From: Myxococcota bacterium
Lineage (GTDB): Bacteria > Myxococcota_C > UBA6777
Assembly (NCBI GenBank): GCA_023150835.1
Contig: JAKLKB010000004.1
Span: 93,301-157,300, forward strand
Length of the DNA stretch: 64,000 nt
Direction: 5' to 3'
Position 1 is the first letter of the stretch; the number at the start of each line of letters is the position of its first letter. The position numbers and the translations under genes were made by a program. The notes under the pieces were generated by a model. It worked only from the letters and a program-made list of their open reading frames with translations, had not been told where the DNA came from and searched no databases. Positions 35,401 through 45,067 of the stretch are shown in pieces.

Positions 35401-35627
35401 CGCGGCCTCCCTTCTTGCTACACAGCGTAGCTGCCCCCACAAAGCTAAGAACCACAAGCACTTAGCGCAAGCTGCTTGCTTGCTCGCGCAACAATGCCCA
35501 CGCTTCCACCGTCCTCACAAAGACGCCCACGGCAGACAAGCACACGGCCCATCCGCACACACCCCAACACCCGCGCTTGACTCGCCGATACGCAGCCCAC
35601 AAATCCCCCCTATACCGAGGAAACAAG

Positions 35628-36734
35628 ATGTCCACGCCTGCCCCTGCTTTTCAAAAAGCCAAACAATGGCTGGGTTATCGAAAGATGCCCTCTCCTCTTG
35701 ACTCCACCGAAGCAATCCTCACCAAACGCCATCCTCTCCTTCATGGCTCTAGCGTCGTCGGCTACGGGGCGCTCTTGTATGCAGCCATCCATGACACAAA
35801 GTACGCCACAGGAGTTCTGCTGCTTCTGCTTTTTATGCTGATCACCTCCGTTCCGATGCTTTTGCGCAATTGGAAGATGCTTCTTTTGATCCTTGGGATC
35901 GTTGCCGTCTCTGCGACCTTTCCACCCCTCGCTCCCGTTTTCCTCATCGTTTTCGTTCTTTTTTATATGCGTAGATTGCTGATGGTTCTTACACATTGGC
36001 GACCTGTCCTCTCGGGTATGTTGCTCTATACGTCGGTGATCTTTGTGCAAGGGATCGCTGTGGTCACCGATTCCTCATCAAGTTCTCTTTTGGCGGACGC
36101 CGCCCGAACCCGCGCTGGTGTGGCCTTGTTTGTCGTCCCTTTCGGCGCTTTTTGCTTCCATCGTCTGCTTCACTGGCTGAACCGCCATCACTACAACACC
36201 CAAACCGCTCTTGCGGTGATGGGCGTCTTTCCCCTTTTGGTGCTGGCCCTTGTCATGCCCCTGTTCAAATTCGACCTTGGTATCGAGGTTCCCGAGATCC
36301 CTGCTGAAACCCCCGCAGGTGGCTTGGTTGCAGAAGGTAGTTTGGTTGCAGAAGGCACGCTCGCAGCACAATCCTCCACAGCAAACGTACTCGAAGCCTC
36401 GACCGCCCAACAAGCCACACTCGCAGCCCAATCCTCCGCCTCAAACGCACTCGAAGCCTCGACCGCCCAACAAGCCACACTCCAAGCCCAAGAAACCACC
36501 GTCCTCACGGGACTCAATAACGCAAAAACCGCCATCGCAACGTCCCATCCTGCCGCCGAAGACACCCATACATCGGTCGAAGACACCGATACATCCGCCA
36601 AAGAATCCGATACGACCGCCAAAGAATCCGATACGACCGCCAAAGAATCCGATACATCCGCCGAAGACACCGCCCTTGAGATCGCCGAAGAAGTCGCCGA
36701 CCAAGCCCTCAAATCCCAACGCCAAGATACTTAG
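35628..36734 (+). CDS. Polytopic membrane protein with repetitive C-terminal tail
   Basis: A 368-residue membrane protein of unknown function. GAGGAA precedes the ATG at 35,628. About six to seven hydrophobic helices occupy residues 45-240 (e.g. GVLLLLLFMLITSVPMLL, LLLILGIVAVSATFPPLAP and AVMGVFPLLVLALVMPLF). The last 120 residues are low complexity and repetitive: a 20-residue unit ending LEASTAQQAT twice, and AKESDTT (21-bp DNA unit) in three copies. The gene ends 4 bp inside the convergent CBS gene. Confidence 0.6.
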   Translation: MSTPAPAFQKAKQWLGYRKMPSPLDSTEAILTKRHPLLHGSSVVGYGALLYAAIHDTKYATGVLLLLLFMLITSVPMLLRNWKMLLLILGIVAVSATFPPLAPVFLIVFVLFYMRRLLMVLTHWRPVLSGMLLYTSVIFVQGIAVVTDSSSSSLLADAARTRAGVALFVVPFGAFCFHRLLHWLNRHHYNTQTALAVMGVFPLLVLALVMPLFKFDLGIEVPEIPAETPAGGLVAEGSLVAEGTLAAQSSTANVLEASTAQQATLAAQSSASNALEASTAQQATLQAQETTVLTGLNNAKTAIATSHPAAEDTHTSVEDTDTSAKESDTTAKESDTTAKESDTSAEDTALEIAEEVADQALKSQRQDT

Positions 36735-37111
36735 GGCATCTCCGCCAACAGACAGCGGAAGATATCAAGATAGCTCACCACTCCCAACAACTGCCGCGCC
36801 TCGTTGACGACAGGGATCGAACTGAGCTTGTTGTCCAACATGATCTGCATCACCTGTTTCAGCGATGCTTCGGGCGAGATCGTCACCGTTTGACCGCGCA
36901 TCAGATCACTCACCCACTCGTCCAGCTTGGCCTCCAGCCCCGCGCCATCGTCGTGGATATCCCGATCGCTCAGATACGCCACCAACTCGCCATCATGCAC
37001 CACAGGGATATGCCGAATCCCCGTTGAAAACATCCAATCCCGCACTTCGCGCAGACGATTGTTCACTTGGGCCGTCACAGGGGACGTCGTCATCACATCT
37101 CTTGCCAACAT
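36731..37111 (-). CDS. Two-CBS-domain protein
   Basis: A 126-residue cytoplasmic protein made only of a CBS pair: ARDVMTTSPVTAQVNNRLREV, GIRHIPVVHDGELVAYLSDRD (first) and TISPEASLKQVMQIML, SSIPVVNEARQLLGVVSYLD (second). CBS pairs bind adenine nucleotides and sense energy state. AAGGAGGTT precedes the ATG at 37,111. The partner protein is unknown. Confidence 0.85.
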   Translation of the reverse strand: MLARDVMTTSPVTAQVNNRLREVRDWMFSTGIRHIPVVHDGELVAYLSDRDIHDDGAGLEAKLDEWVSDLMRGQTVTISPEASLKQVMQIMLDNKLSSIPVVNEARQLLGVVSYLDIFRCLLAEMP

Positions 37112-37388
37112 CGCAACCTCCTTCGCTGGGTATCTTGTGCGCTGTGTTGTTTGCTCCAACACATACAGCGACGCACGATACTTTTATGTTACCGCTTTGC
37201 ACACCAACGCGACGCCTCACCATCAAGGGGGATGCTGATCGATGTCAAGAGAGCAGCCCTGATCCACATCCGGGCCTCTGGACAATCTCGGCTCGCTCCT
37301 CCTACACTCCGCCTGCTCTCGCACAAGCATCGCCTGCCTCGCCACAACACAGGGCAAGACTTTTTCCAAACATAAGGAGCGTGGTTGC

Positions 37389-38042
37389 ATGAAGATCGGG
37401 ATCTTTGGAACAGGAATGGTCGGACAAGCCATCGGTAGCAAACTTGTTTCTCTCGGACACAGCGTCAAGATGGGCAGTCGACAAGCAGGCAACGAAAAAG
37501 CCGTCGCATGGGTTCAACAAGCCGGTGCAGGCGCTTCAGAAGGCAGCTTTGCCGAGGCAGCGGCCTTTGGGGAGATGCTCTTTCACTGTGGACTCGGACA
37601 CGCCGCACTCGATATCCTCCATGCCGCAGGTGCTGACAACCTCAAAGGAAAGATCTTGGTGGATATCACGAACCCACTGGACTTTTCCAAAGGTATGCCA
37701 CCCACGCTCTTCGTCTCGGGCGACGACTCTCTTGGCGAACGCATCCAAGCCGCTTTTCCCCAAACCAAGGTCGTCAAGTCGCTCAATACCATCAGCAATC
37801 CCGTGATGATCGATCCCGCAAGACTCGGAGCGGATCACGATGTCTTTGTCAGCGGCAATGATGCCGATGCCAAGGCCCAAGTCACCGCGTTGCTCAAAAA
37901 CGGCTTCGGTTGGAAAAGCGTGATCGATCTCGGAGATATCACGACCGCACGCGGAACAGAATCTTATCTCTTGCTGTGGATTCGCCTCTGGGGATGCCTT
38001 GGTTCCGCCGATTTCAACATCAAGATCGTCAAACCCTCCTAA
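37389..38042 (+). CDS. NADP-binding oxidoreductase of the F420-dependent NADP reductase-like family
   Basis: A 217-residue protein with an N-terminal dinucleotide fold ([19 protein letters not shown], then KMGSR as the NADP-phosphate contact). The body matches NADPH-dependent F420 reductase-like proteins ([44 protein letters not shown]). AAGGAG lies before the ATG. Whether it uses F420 cannot be told: no F420 biosynthesis genes are here. It probably reduces or isomerises a small substrate with NADPH. Confidence 0.75.
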   Translation: MKIGIFGTGMVGQAIGSKLVSLGHSVKMGSRQAGNEKAVAWVQQAGAGASEGSFAEAAAFGEMLFHCGLGHAALDILHAAGADNLKGKILVDITNPLDFSKGMPPTLFVSGDDSLGERIQAAFPQTKVVKSLNTISNPVMIDPARLGADHDVFVSGNDADAKAQVTALLKNGFGWKSVIDLGDITTARGTESYLLLWIRLWGCLGSADFNIKIVKPS

Positions 38043-38099
38043 ATCCCCCGTCAAACCCGCCCACACCGCCCCGCACTCACCCACAGAAAGGTCTCCACG

Positions 38100-38933
38100 A
38101 TGTCATCCCACCGCACCGATACGCACTCTCCCTACCATCTCGTCCATCCCACCGCGCCGCTCCGACCGATCCTTGTGAGCGTCCCTCATTGTGGAACCGC
38201 TTTCCCTGACGATCTCCGCGATCTCTACCTGCCACAACACACCCAACATCCCGATGATACCGATTGGTTTGTTCATCAGCTATACGACTTTGCCCCAAGC
38301 ATCGGCATCACGCTACTTTATGCTCGCTACAGCCGCTATGTGATCGATATCAACCGCGACCCCGAAGGCAAGCCTCTTTACAACGATGGCCGCGTGATCA
38401 CAGAGCTTGTTCCCTCGCGCACGTTTGCTGATCAACCCCTCTATCTCGGCCCCCCCCCCGATCAACACGCCATCCAAGATCGAAAGATCCGCTACTTTGA
38501 GCCTTACCACCAACAGATCCGCCTCTTGCTCACACAGCTTCGGCAACAATTCCCTCGCGTCTTGTTGTGGGATGCCCATTCCATCCGCCGATACGTCCCC
38601 ACCATCCGCCCACAACCCTTCCCCGATCTGATCCTCGGTGACCAAGATGGAAAAACTGCAGCACCCGCCTTGATCGATCTCGCCCAAACACACCTCTCCA
38701 ACGGCCCCTACGCTCTCTCTCACAACGACCCCTTCAAAGGCGGCTACATCACCCGCCACTTTGGCCGCCCCGATCAATCTGTTCATGCCCTTCAATTGGA
38801 GATGGCCAAAACACTCTACATGGACGAAGACACCACCACCTACGATCCCACTCGCGCCCAAACCATCCGCCAGATCCTCCAAAACACACTGATCGTACTT
38901 GCCGATCTCCTTGAATCTTCCGTCACCTTGTAA
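38100..38933 (+). CDS. hutG: N-formylglutamate amidohydrolase
   Basis: Hydrolyses N-formyl-L-glutamate to glutamate and formate, the last step of the five-step histidine pathway. The 277-residue protein has the family motifs PILVSVPHCGTAFPD, YSRYVIDINRDPEG, LLWDAHSI and GGYITRHFG. HutF, which makes the substrate, is encoded just downstream in the same direction. A tandem repeat and a family B element lie between them, so it is unclear whether they share a transcript. hutH, hutU and hutI are not in the window. Confidence 0.9.
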   Translation: MSSHRTDTHSPYHLVHPTAPLRPILVSVPHCGTAFPDDLRDLYLPQHTQHPDDTDWFVHQLYDFAPSIGITLLYARYSRYVIDINRDPEGKPLYNDGRVITELVPSRTFADQPLYLGPPPDQHAIQDRKIRYFEPYHQQIRLLLTQLRQQFPRVLLWDAHSIRRYVPTIRPQPFPDLILGDQDGKTAAPALIDLAQTHLSNGPYALSHNDPFKGGYITRHFGRPDQSVHALQLEMAKTLYMDEDTTTYDPTRAQTIRQILQNTLIVLADLLESSVTL

Positions 38934-38947
38934 AGATCTTCTGAATT

Positions 38948-39052
38948 GAGTCTTACGCCACCTTTTCACGATGTTTTGACTTGAGTCTTCCGCCACCTTT
39001 TTACGATGTTTTGACTTGAGTCTTCCACCACCTTTTCGCGATCTTCTCGCGA
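38948..39052 (+). repeat. 35-bp tandem repeat downstream of hutG
   Basis: Three copies of a 35-bp unit (GAGTCTTCCGCCACC then TTTTTACGATGTTTTGACTT) start at 38,948, 38,983 and 39,018, the third diverging after about 20 bp. Not coding. Confidence 0.85.
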
Positions 39053-39079
39053 TCTGTTCGGGATCTTCTCACGCAATCG

Positions 39080-39240
39080 AAGCAAGGCCGTGAACAAATA
39101 CCCCCGTGTTCGCGGCCCTTCAAGCGACAGCGCCGTTTGTTTGAAAAGCAACGCTGTCTTCGCCGATACGGGGTGAAGGGAGCCGCGCTCCCTTCTGGGG
39201 TATGGGCCAACACCCCATCAAACAAACCTCAACGGCATCC
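39080..39240 (+). repeat. Family B element between hutG and hutF
   Basis: Core GTGTTCGCGGCCCTTCAAGC, GACAGCGCCG, CGGGGTGAAGGGAGCCGCGC and hairpin-like TGGGCCAACACCCCA. The ends are decayed. Confidence 0.8.
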
Positions 39241-39272
39241 ATCCTCGGCAAGAAAAATTAATGGAGGTTTTT

Positions 39273-40652
39273 GTGTACTACCGCATCCTTCGTTTTGACG
39301 CCTTGTGGGACACCACTCAATGGATCACACCAGCCTACGTCGCCCTCGATAGCAAGGGCCTGATCGCCGCTGTGTCCACCACACCTGCATACGATCAACC
39401 TGCCGAACGCATCGCAGGTTTCGCATTGCCGGGCTACCACAACGCCCACTCCCATGCTTTCCAATACGCGATGGCCGGCCTTGCAGAGCATCTCCCCACC
39501 CACGCTCTTGAGGACGACTTTTGGACATGGCGTGAAGCCATGTATCGGCTTGCACTGACCGTCTCACCCGATGCGATGGAAGATATCGCCGCGATGCTTT
39601 ACGCGCAGATGGCGGCTTGTGGCTATACTTCGGTCGCAGAGTTCCACTACCTTCACCACGATACCAACGGCCATCCTTACGACAATAAGGCTGAGATGGG
39701 CCAGCGACTGATCGCTGCGGCCTCTCGCGCAGGCATCAAGATCACGCTGATACCGACGTTTTATCAGCGCGGAGGCTTCGGCAAACCCGCTCAACCTCAA
39801 CAACGCCGTTTTGTCTCCGCTTCCGTCGAAGACTTTTTCGATCTGCTTGAAAGCAGCCGAACAGCGGTCTCTTCTGCGGATCATGCACGCCTTGGCGTGG
39901 CTGTTCACTCTCTGCGCGCTGCCACCACCGAAGACACACGAACGATCTTTTCCCAAGCCGATCCGACGTTGATCCGCCACATCCACGCCGCCGAACAACA
40001 AAAAGAAGTCGACGATTGCCTTGCCCATCTCGGCGAAAGGCCCGTCGCTTGGCTACTTCGACATCTGCCTCTGGATGCGCGTTACCACTTGATCCACGCC
40101 ACACACATCCTCGATGATGAAGCCCGTGCGCTCGCCCAAAGCGGCGCTCACGTCGTGCTTTGCCCTTCCACCGAAGGCAACCTCGGGGATGGCTTTTTCC
40201 CACTACGCACCTTCATGGAAGCTGGTGGACGCTGGAGCATCGGCACGGACAGCCACATCGGGATCGATCTGTGCGAAGAACTCCGCTGGATGGATTATGT
40301 GCAGCGCCTTCGCCGCCAAAAACGCAACCGCCTCTGCATCCACGCAGACCAAGACAGCGGCCAGATCGCACTCCAACACGCCATCCAAAACGGACGCGCC
40401 GCCAACGGCCACACCGCACCGCCCTTTGCCATCGGCCAACCTCTCGATGCTGTGGTCTACGATGCCCACCATCCCCTCCTTGCAGCCGCCCCCTCCGAAC
40501 GTCGCCTCTCCACCATCGTTTACGCCTCCGATGCTTGCGCTCGCCTCGGAACGCTCGTCAACGGCCAATGGATCGTCCATCACCGACAGCATCGACACCA
40601 AGACGCCCTTCGCACCGCCTTTTTACGCACACTCCGCTCTCTCCAAGCCTAG
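39273..40652 (+). CDS. hutF: Formimidoylglutamate deiminase
   Basis: Converts N-formimidoylglutamate to N-formylglutamate and ammonia, feeding HutG. It is an amidohydrolase-fold enzyme with metal-binding motifs NAHSHAFQ, AEFHYLHHD, HATHI and GTDSHIG. The length (459) is normal for HutF. Start: an in-frame ATG at 39,261 overlaps GGAGG (39,263-39,267). That site is ideally placed for the GTG at 39,273, which is therefore preferred, removing four residues. Confidence 0.9.
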   Translation: MYYRILRFDALWDTTQWITPAYVALDSKGLIAAVSTTPAYDQPAERIAGFALPGYHNAHSHAFQYAMAGLAEHLPTHALEDDFWTWREAMYRLALTVSPDAMEDIAAMLYAQMAACGYTSVAEFHYLHHDTNGHPYDNKAEMGQRLIAAASRAGIKITLIPTFYQRGGFGKPAQPQQRRFVSASVEDFFDLLESSRTAVSSADHARLGVAVHSLRAATTEDTRTIFSQADPTLIRHIHAAEQQKEVDDCLAHLGERPVAWLLRHLPLDARYHLIHATHILDDEARALAQSGAHVVLCPSTEGNLGDGFFPLRTFMEAGGRWSIGTDSHIGIDLCEELRWMDYVQRLRRQKRNRLCIHADQDSGQIALQHAIQNGRAANGHTAPPFAIGQPLDAVVYDAHHPLLAAAPSERRLSTIVYASDACARLGTLVNGQWIVHHRQHRHQDALRTAFLRTLRSLQA

Positions 40653-40867
40653 CCCCCCCGTCCAGAGAAAACGCCCACAAGCAGAGAGCGCCCGCAACCG
40701 CTTTGAGAAACGAAGGTCTAGACAAAGAGGCCCAAAGTCTGGCACAGATGAACCCCTCTTCAACCAACGGATGTTTTTGCGCAACAAAAGAACACAACGA
40801 CCTCGACGCAGACGCATCTTGGAGAGAGTGGTTTTTGTAAGGTAGGAAGATCGGAGAAAAAGAGCAG
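40653..40867. other. Gap between hutF and glpD
   Basis: No gene, hairpin or dispersed repeat recognised. A GGAG motif before glpD is the only signal seen. Confidence 0.4.
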
Positions 40868-42571
40868 ATGACCAAGTTACGCACCAGCAATATCCGCAAA
40901 CTCGCAGATCGCGTCTTTGATGTGTTGGTGATCGGAGGCGGAATCAACGGAGCCGTTTCGATGTCGGCGTTGTCAGGACAAGGCGCAAGCGTCGCATTGA
41001 TCGACCGAAACGACTTTGCAAGCGCAACCAGCCAAGAGTCCTCCAATCTTGTGTGGGGCGGGATCAAATACCTCGAAGGGATGGAGTTTGGTTTGGTGCG
41101 AAAGCTCTGTAAATCCCGCAACCACCTGATGCGCCACTACCCCTCGTCTGTGAAAGAAGTCCGCTTCTTTACCACGTTGGATCGAGATTTTCGCTACAAC
41201 CGCTCGTTTCTGTTTATGGGCGGCTTGTTGTATTGGACAATGGGCGGCTTTTTCACCGAAGCCCCGCGCCTGCTTTCGGTCAAGGCCATCCGCGAAGAAG
41301 AACCTTGTGTGAACACCGACCACAGCCAAGGTGGATTCGAGTATTCCGACGCCTACCTTGTGGACAACGATGCGCGTTTTGTCTTTGGCTTTGTGCGCGA
41401 AGCGCTCGATCATGGCGGAGTCGCGGCCAACTACGTCGAAGCCCTTGGCTCGAAGCGCATCGACGGGCTTTGGCATACACGAACACGCGACCGTATCAGC
41501 GGACGCGATATCACCGTCCGCTCCAAAGTCCTGCTCAATGCTTGTGGACCCTACGCAGACGCTTACAACCATGCCTCGCAGATCAAGACCCAACACCGCC
41601 ATCTTTTCTCCAAAGGCATCCACTTGATCGTCGATCGCATCACCCCCTCCAAAAAAGTCCTTGCCTTCTTTGCCAACGATGGCCGCTTGTTTTTTGTGAT
41701 CCCGATGGGTCCCAAAACCTGCATCGGAACGACGGATACGCGTGTGGATGAACTTCCTGCCCGTGTCACCGACGAAGATCGAGCGTTTGTCCTCGATAAC
41801 ATCAACCGCTTGCTCAAGCTCGAACATCCCCTCACCAAGGCCGATATCATCGCCGAACGCTGCGGCGTGCGACCGCTCGTCGTCGAACCCAAAAAAGAAG
41901 GCCAAGATCAAGGCGACTGGACCTCTCTTTCACGCAAACACGCCATCGACATCGACGCTACCCAACATTCCATCAGCATCTTCGGTGGAAAACTCACCGA
42001 TTGCCTCAACGTCGGCGAAGAGATCAGCGCCGCTGTCCGCCGCCTTGGTGTGCGCCTGCCCTTCGCGGGCAACAAATGGTACGGCGAACCCAAAGCCATC
42101 CGCCAAGAATTCTTCCACCAAGCCCGTCTGATGCGCCTCGACGATCTCACGCCTCCCACCCTCTCCGAACCTCTGAGCCAGCGCCTGTGGCGACGTTATA
42201 CAACGCGAGCCTTGTACCTCCTCGAAGAGATCCGCCAAGATCCAAGTATGGCGGAGCTTTTGATCGAAGGCACCGAGTACACACGCGCCGAACTCTATCA
42301 CGTCGCACAGCACGAGATGATCATCAAACTCGAAGACTTCTTGCGCCGCCGCTCCAAGATCGCCTTGATCGCTCGCCCTCAAGAGATTATGCGCTCCGCA
42401 GGAATGCGTGAAGCCTGCCGCATCCTCTTTGGTACAGATGCTGATGCTCGTTTTGAAGAATACTTCTCTGCTTTTTCTGAAACGCATCACGAAGCAAACA
42501 ACCCCTCTTTCTTGCCTTCACAAGAATCTCTTCCTGCACTTCCACCGACGCAGCCTGTCCATCATGCCTAA
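40868..42571 (+). CDS. glpD: Aerobic glycerol-3-phosphate dehydrogenase
   Basis: FAD-dependent membrane-associated enzyme that oxidises glycerol-3-phosphate to dihydroxyacetone phosphate and passes electrons to quinone. The 567-residue protein has the FAD fold VLVIGGGINGAVSM, the signature RNDFASATSQESSNLVWGG, then GIKYLE, GPKTCIGTTDTRVDE and GGKLTDCLNVGEE. The C-terminal domain is complete (ARPQEIMRSAGMREACRIL). The last codons run into a 51-bp tandem repeat that supplies the stop codon, so the C-terminal dozen residues (LPALPPTQPVHHA) may be repeat-derived. No glpK or glpF is adjacent. Confidence 0.92.
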   Translation: MTKLRTSNIRKLADRVFDVLVIGGGINGAVSMSALSGQGASVALIDRNDFASATSQESSNLVWGGIKYLEGMEFGLVRKLCKSRNHLMRHYPSSVKEVRFFTTLDRDFRYNRSFLFMGGLLYWTMGGFFTEAPRLLSVKAIREEEPCVNTDHSQGGFEYSDAYLVDNDARFVFGFVREALDHGGVAANYVEALGSKRIDGLWHTRTRDRISGRDITVRSKVLLNACGPYADAYNHASQIKTQHRHLFSKGIHLIVDRITPSKKVLAFFANDGRLFFVIPMGPKTCIGTTDTRVDELPARVTDEDRAFVLDNINRLLKLEHPLTKADIIAERCGVRPLVVEPKKEGQDQGDWTSLSRKHAIDIDATQHSISIFGGKLTDCLNVGEEISAAVRRLGVRLPFAGNKWYGEPKAIRQEFFHQARLMRLDDLTPPTLSEPLSQRLWRRYTTRALYLLEEIRQDPSMAELLIEGTEYTRAELYHVAQHEMIIKLEDFLRRRSKIALIARPQEIMRSAGMREACRILFGTDADARFEEYFSAFSETHHEANNPSFLPSQESLPALPPTQPVHHA

Positions 42572-42680
42572 ATCCGATCACACCCGGCTTGCGCTTCGAC
42601 GCAGCCTGCCCACCATGCCTAAACCCGATCACACCCGACTTGCGCTTCGACGCAGCCTGTGCATCCTGTCCAAACCAGAT
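42546..42680 (+). repeat. 51-bp tandem repeat at the glpD 3' end
   Basis: Two complete copies and one partial copy of a 51-bp unit (ACGCAGCCTGTCCATCATGC, CTAAATCCGATCACACC, GGCTTGCGCTTCG). The first copy provides the glpD stop codon. The third copy (ending AAACCAGATCACAC) is split by the family B element at 42,681. Confidence 0.88.
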
Positions 42681-42849
42681 AGGACTTACGCAGTTGCCAA
42701 AAAAACCCGTGTTCGCGCTGTTTCAAGCGACAGAGTCGTCGATTTGAAAAACCTGCGATCTCTTCGCCCCTTTCGGGGTCAAGGGGGCGGCGACCCCTTG
42801 CGGGGTGTGGGGTGGAACCCCACAAAACCGAACCAACTGCGTAAGTCCT
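42681..42849 (+). mobile_element. Family B element with perfect ends and 7-bp target duplication (reference copy)
   Basis: A 169-bp element with perfect 16-bp inverted ends AGGACTTACGCAGTTG / CAACTGCGTAAGTCCT. It is flanked by ACCAGAT at 42,674-42,680 and again at 42,850-42,856. Removing the element and one ACCAGAT restores AAACCAGATCACAC, which matches AAACCCGATCACAC and AAATCCGATCACAC in the neighbouring 51-bp repeat copies. This is direct evidence of insertion. It has no coding capacity, so it must be mobilised in trans. The interior has TTCAAGCGACAGAGTCG, TTTCGGGGTCAAGGGGG and hairpin GTGGGGTGGAACCCCAC. Confidence 0.95.
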
Positions 42850-42942
42850 ACCAGATCACACAGAGGCGATATCTCGGGGTTTTCGTCTCGCCCTCGCGCC
42901 TTCTGCTCACCGCGCCTCACCCAAACCACAAGGAATCCCTCC

Positions 42943-43821
42943 ATGCCCTTCATCAAGATGGAACGCCACTTTGCCCACAGCAGCGACGGATGCCAGATCG
43001 CTTATTGGACCCACGGCAACGGGCCTCACGCAATGCTTTTGGTTCCCGGTCTCGGCACTCCGCCCGAAGCTTACCACTTTCTCGTACAACACTTTTCCCC
43101 TCGATTCCGTTGCATCACATGGAACTTGCGCGGCACCTTTGATTCCTCCCCTCCCCCCGAAGGCCACCTCGATATCCCTTTTCACGTCGCAGATCTCGAA
43201 GCTGTCGTAGCTGCCGAGGCTTTGACCCAATTTGTCCTCGGTGGTTGGTCGCTCGGCGTCCAGATCGCCCTTGAATACGCACTCCACCACCAAGACCGCA
43301 TCCAAGCCCTTGTCCTGATCAACGGCACCTTCGGCCATCCGATGCGCTTCAACGATCCCTTGCGCAAAGCCTTGCTCTCCGTGACACCGCCTGTCTTACG
43401 CGCCATCGACAAGCCCCTCCAACGCCTGATCCAAGGCAGTTTCCGCCTCCCTTGGCTCTGGCAACAAAGCCTCCGCTTTACCGGCTTTGTCGCCAACAAC
43501 CACGACACCTTCATCGATCTTGCCGCCATCTACACCACCCAGTCCTTCCGCACTCTCCTCGATATCGTCGAAGCTGCCGATCAACACACCATCGAACCTT
43601 TTCTCCATCAGATCGATATCCCTGCCCTTGTCACCGCTGGAACACACGACTGGATGACTCCCCCCGAACGCGCCAAACGCCTCGCTGAACAACTCCCCCA
43701 AGCCACCTACATCGAGATCCCGGGCGGTACGCATTACACCCCCCTCGAATATCCCGAACCCATCAACGCCGCCATCGAATCCCTCCTCCATCCTCTTCTC
43801 TCTGACGAAGGTCTCCGATAG
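42943..43821 (+). CDS. Alpha/beta hydrolase
   Basis: A 292-residue serine hydrolase. The ATG at 42,943 follows AAGGA. The fold motifs are in order: LLVPGLGTPPEAYHFLV (oxyanion region), the nucleophile elbow GGWSLGVQ, the acid in TAGTHDWMTPP and the base in GGTHYTPLE. The triad Ser-Asp-His is complete. The small cap domain resembles general esterases or lactonases. Substrate unknown. Confidence 0.85.
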   Translation: MPFIKMERHFAHSSDGCQIAYWTHGNGPHAMLLVPGLGTPPEAYHFLVQHFSPRFRCITWNLRGTFDSSPPPEGHLDIPFHVADLEAVVAAEALTQFVLGGWSLGVQIALEYALHHQDRIQALVLINGTFGHPMRFNDPLRKALLSVTPPVLRAIDKPLQRLIQGSFRLPWLWQQSLRFTGFVANNHDTFIDLAAIYTTQSFRTLLDIVEAADQHTIEPFLHQIDIPALVTAGTHDWMTPPERAKRLAEQLPQATYIEIPGGTHYTPLEYPEPINAAIESLLHPLLSDEGLR

Positions 43822-43854
43822 ACTCCGTTTTGTTTGGAATGGGTGTCGCTTGTT

Positions 43855-44000
43855 CGTTCAATTTGACCAAACCCGTGCCCGCAGGTATTCACGCGGCACA
43901 GTCGTTGGTTTCAAAGCCAACGGTCTCTCCGCCGATACGGGGTCAAGGGGCGACAGTCTATGGCGGGGTTTGGGGCAGCGCCCCGCAAAACACTTGCTCC
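43855..44000 (+). repeat. Family B element upstream of the formamidase gene
   Basis: CAAGCGAC-type core is diverged (TCACGCGGCACAGTCGTTGG), followed by GATACGGGGTCAAGGGGCGA, CAGTCTATGGCGGGG and hairpin GGGGCAGCGCCCC. It fills the gap and leaves only about 20 bp before the next start. Confidence 0.85.
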
Positions 44001-44022
44001 ACACTTAAAAAGAAAAAAAAGA

Positions 44023-44997
44023 ATGGCAAAACATACACTTTTCCCTACTCTCGATACGCTACATTCTTACTATTCTCCTTCTCTGCATCCTGCATTAACG
44101 ATCCGAAACGGTGATATCGTAGAAGTCCAGACCCTCGATGTCGGCTGGGGGATGGGCCAACACGACCGAATGAACAAGACGCGCCTCAAGCACCCACGCC
44201 CCCAAGGGCACGAAAGCGGCCCCGCTTTGTGCGGTCCCATCGCTATCGAAGGGCTGCGTGCAGGTGAGACGCTGGCGATCCACATCGAATCGATCGAGAC
44301 GGACACATGGGGATGGTCATACAGCGGCGGAAAAGGGTTTCTTAATGCCTCTTGGAACGAAGCGTTGCGAGTACAAGACGAAGAAGTGCTTTTGTTGTGG
44401 ACGCTCGATCCCGCCCAAGGTACGGGCATCAGCGAAGAAGGCCACACGGTTCCGTTGCGCCCTTTTTTAGGGATGTTGGGCCTCTGCCCCGCAGGCGACG
44501 GGCCACACAACGCTTGGCATCCAACCCGCGTGGGTGGAAACACCGATTGCCGCCGTCTGATCGCAGGAACCACGCTGCATCTGCCCGTTGAAGTGGACGG
44601 TGGGTTGTTGTCTTTGGGCGATGGTCATGCTTACCAAAGCGACGGAGAGATGGGAGGAACCGCCATCGAATGCCCCATGCAGCGTGTGATCCTTCGATTG
44701 GAGCGCAGTCCTTACCCCACACAAGGCCCCTTCGCACAAACCCCCGAAGGATGGGCGACACTCGGCTTTGGCTCCACCCTTGACGCAGCCGCACAACAAG
44801 CCGCCAACGGGATACTCGATCAGATCTGCGCACACCTTCCGATCTCACGCGCACGCGCCGTCGCTCTTGCCAGTCTCTACGTCGATCTCCACATCTCTCA
44901 AGTCGCCAACGGTGTCGTCGGTGTCCACGCCTTCCTCTCGAACGACCACAAACAACGCCTCTTTGCCCCCTACGACCACACACCGCTTACCAAATGA
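44023..44997 (+). CDS. Acetamidase/formamidase family protein
   Basis: A 324-residue FmdA/AmdA-type amidase that hydrolyses small amides, such as formamide, to ammonia and the acid. Motifs: ALTIRNGDIVEVQTLDVGWG, GPIAIEGLRAGETLAIHIE, GDGPHNAWHPTRVGGNTDC and LSLGDGHAYQSDGE, the last two being the conserved metal/active-site segments. It begins right after a family B element, so its promoter may lie in or before the repeat. It could link to histidine degradation by handling formamide, but HutG releases formate, so this is only a possibility. Confidence 0.85.
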   Translation: MAKHTLFPTLDTLHSYYSPSLHPALTIRNGDIVEVQTLDVGWGMGQHDRMNKTRLKHPRPQGHESGPALCGPIAIEGLRAGETLAIHIESIETDTWGWSYSGGKGFLNASWNEALRVQDEEVLLLWTLDPAQGTGISEEGHTVPLRPFLGMLGLCPAGDGPHNAWHPTRVGGNTDCRRLIAGTTLHLPVEVDGGLLSLGDGHAYQSDGEMGGTAIECPMQRVILRLERSPYPTQGPFAQTPEGWATLGFGSTLDAAAQQAANGILDQICAHLPISRARAVALASLYVDLHISQVANGVVGVHAFLSNDHKQRLFAPYDHTPLTK

Positions 44998-45067
44998 CGC
45001 TGCTCGGTGGAAGGCATCAAGATTTGGCTGACTTGGAAAACTTGGGCTTGGAGGTGGGAGGTGGAAA

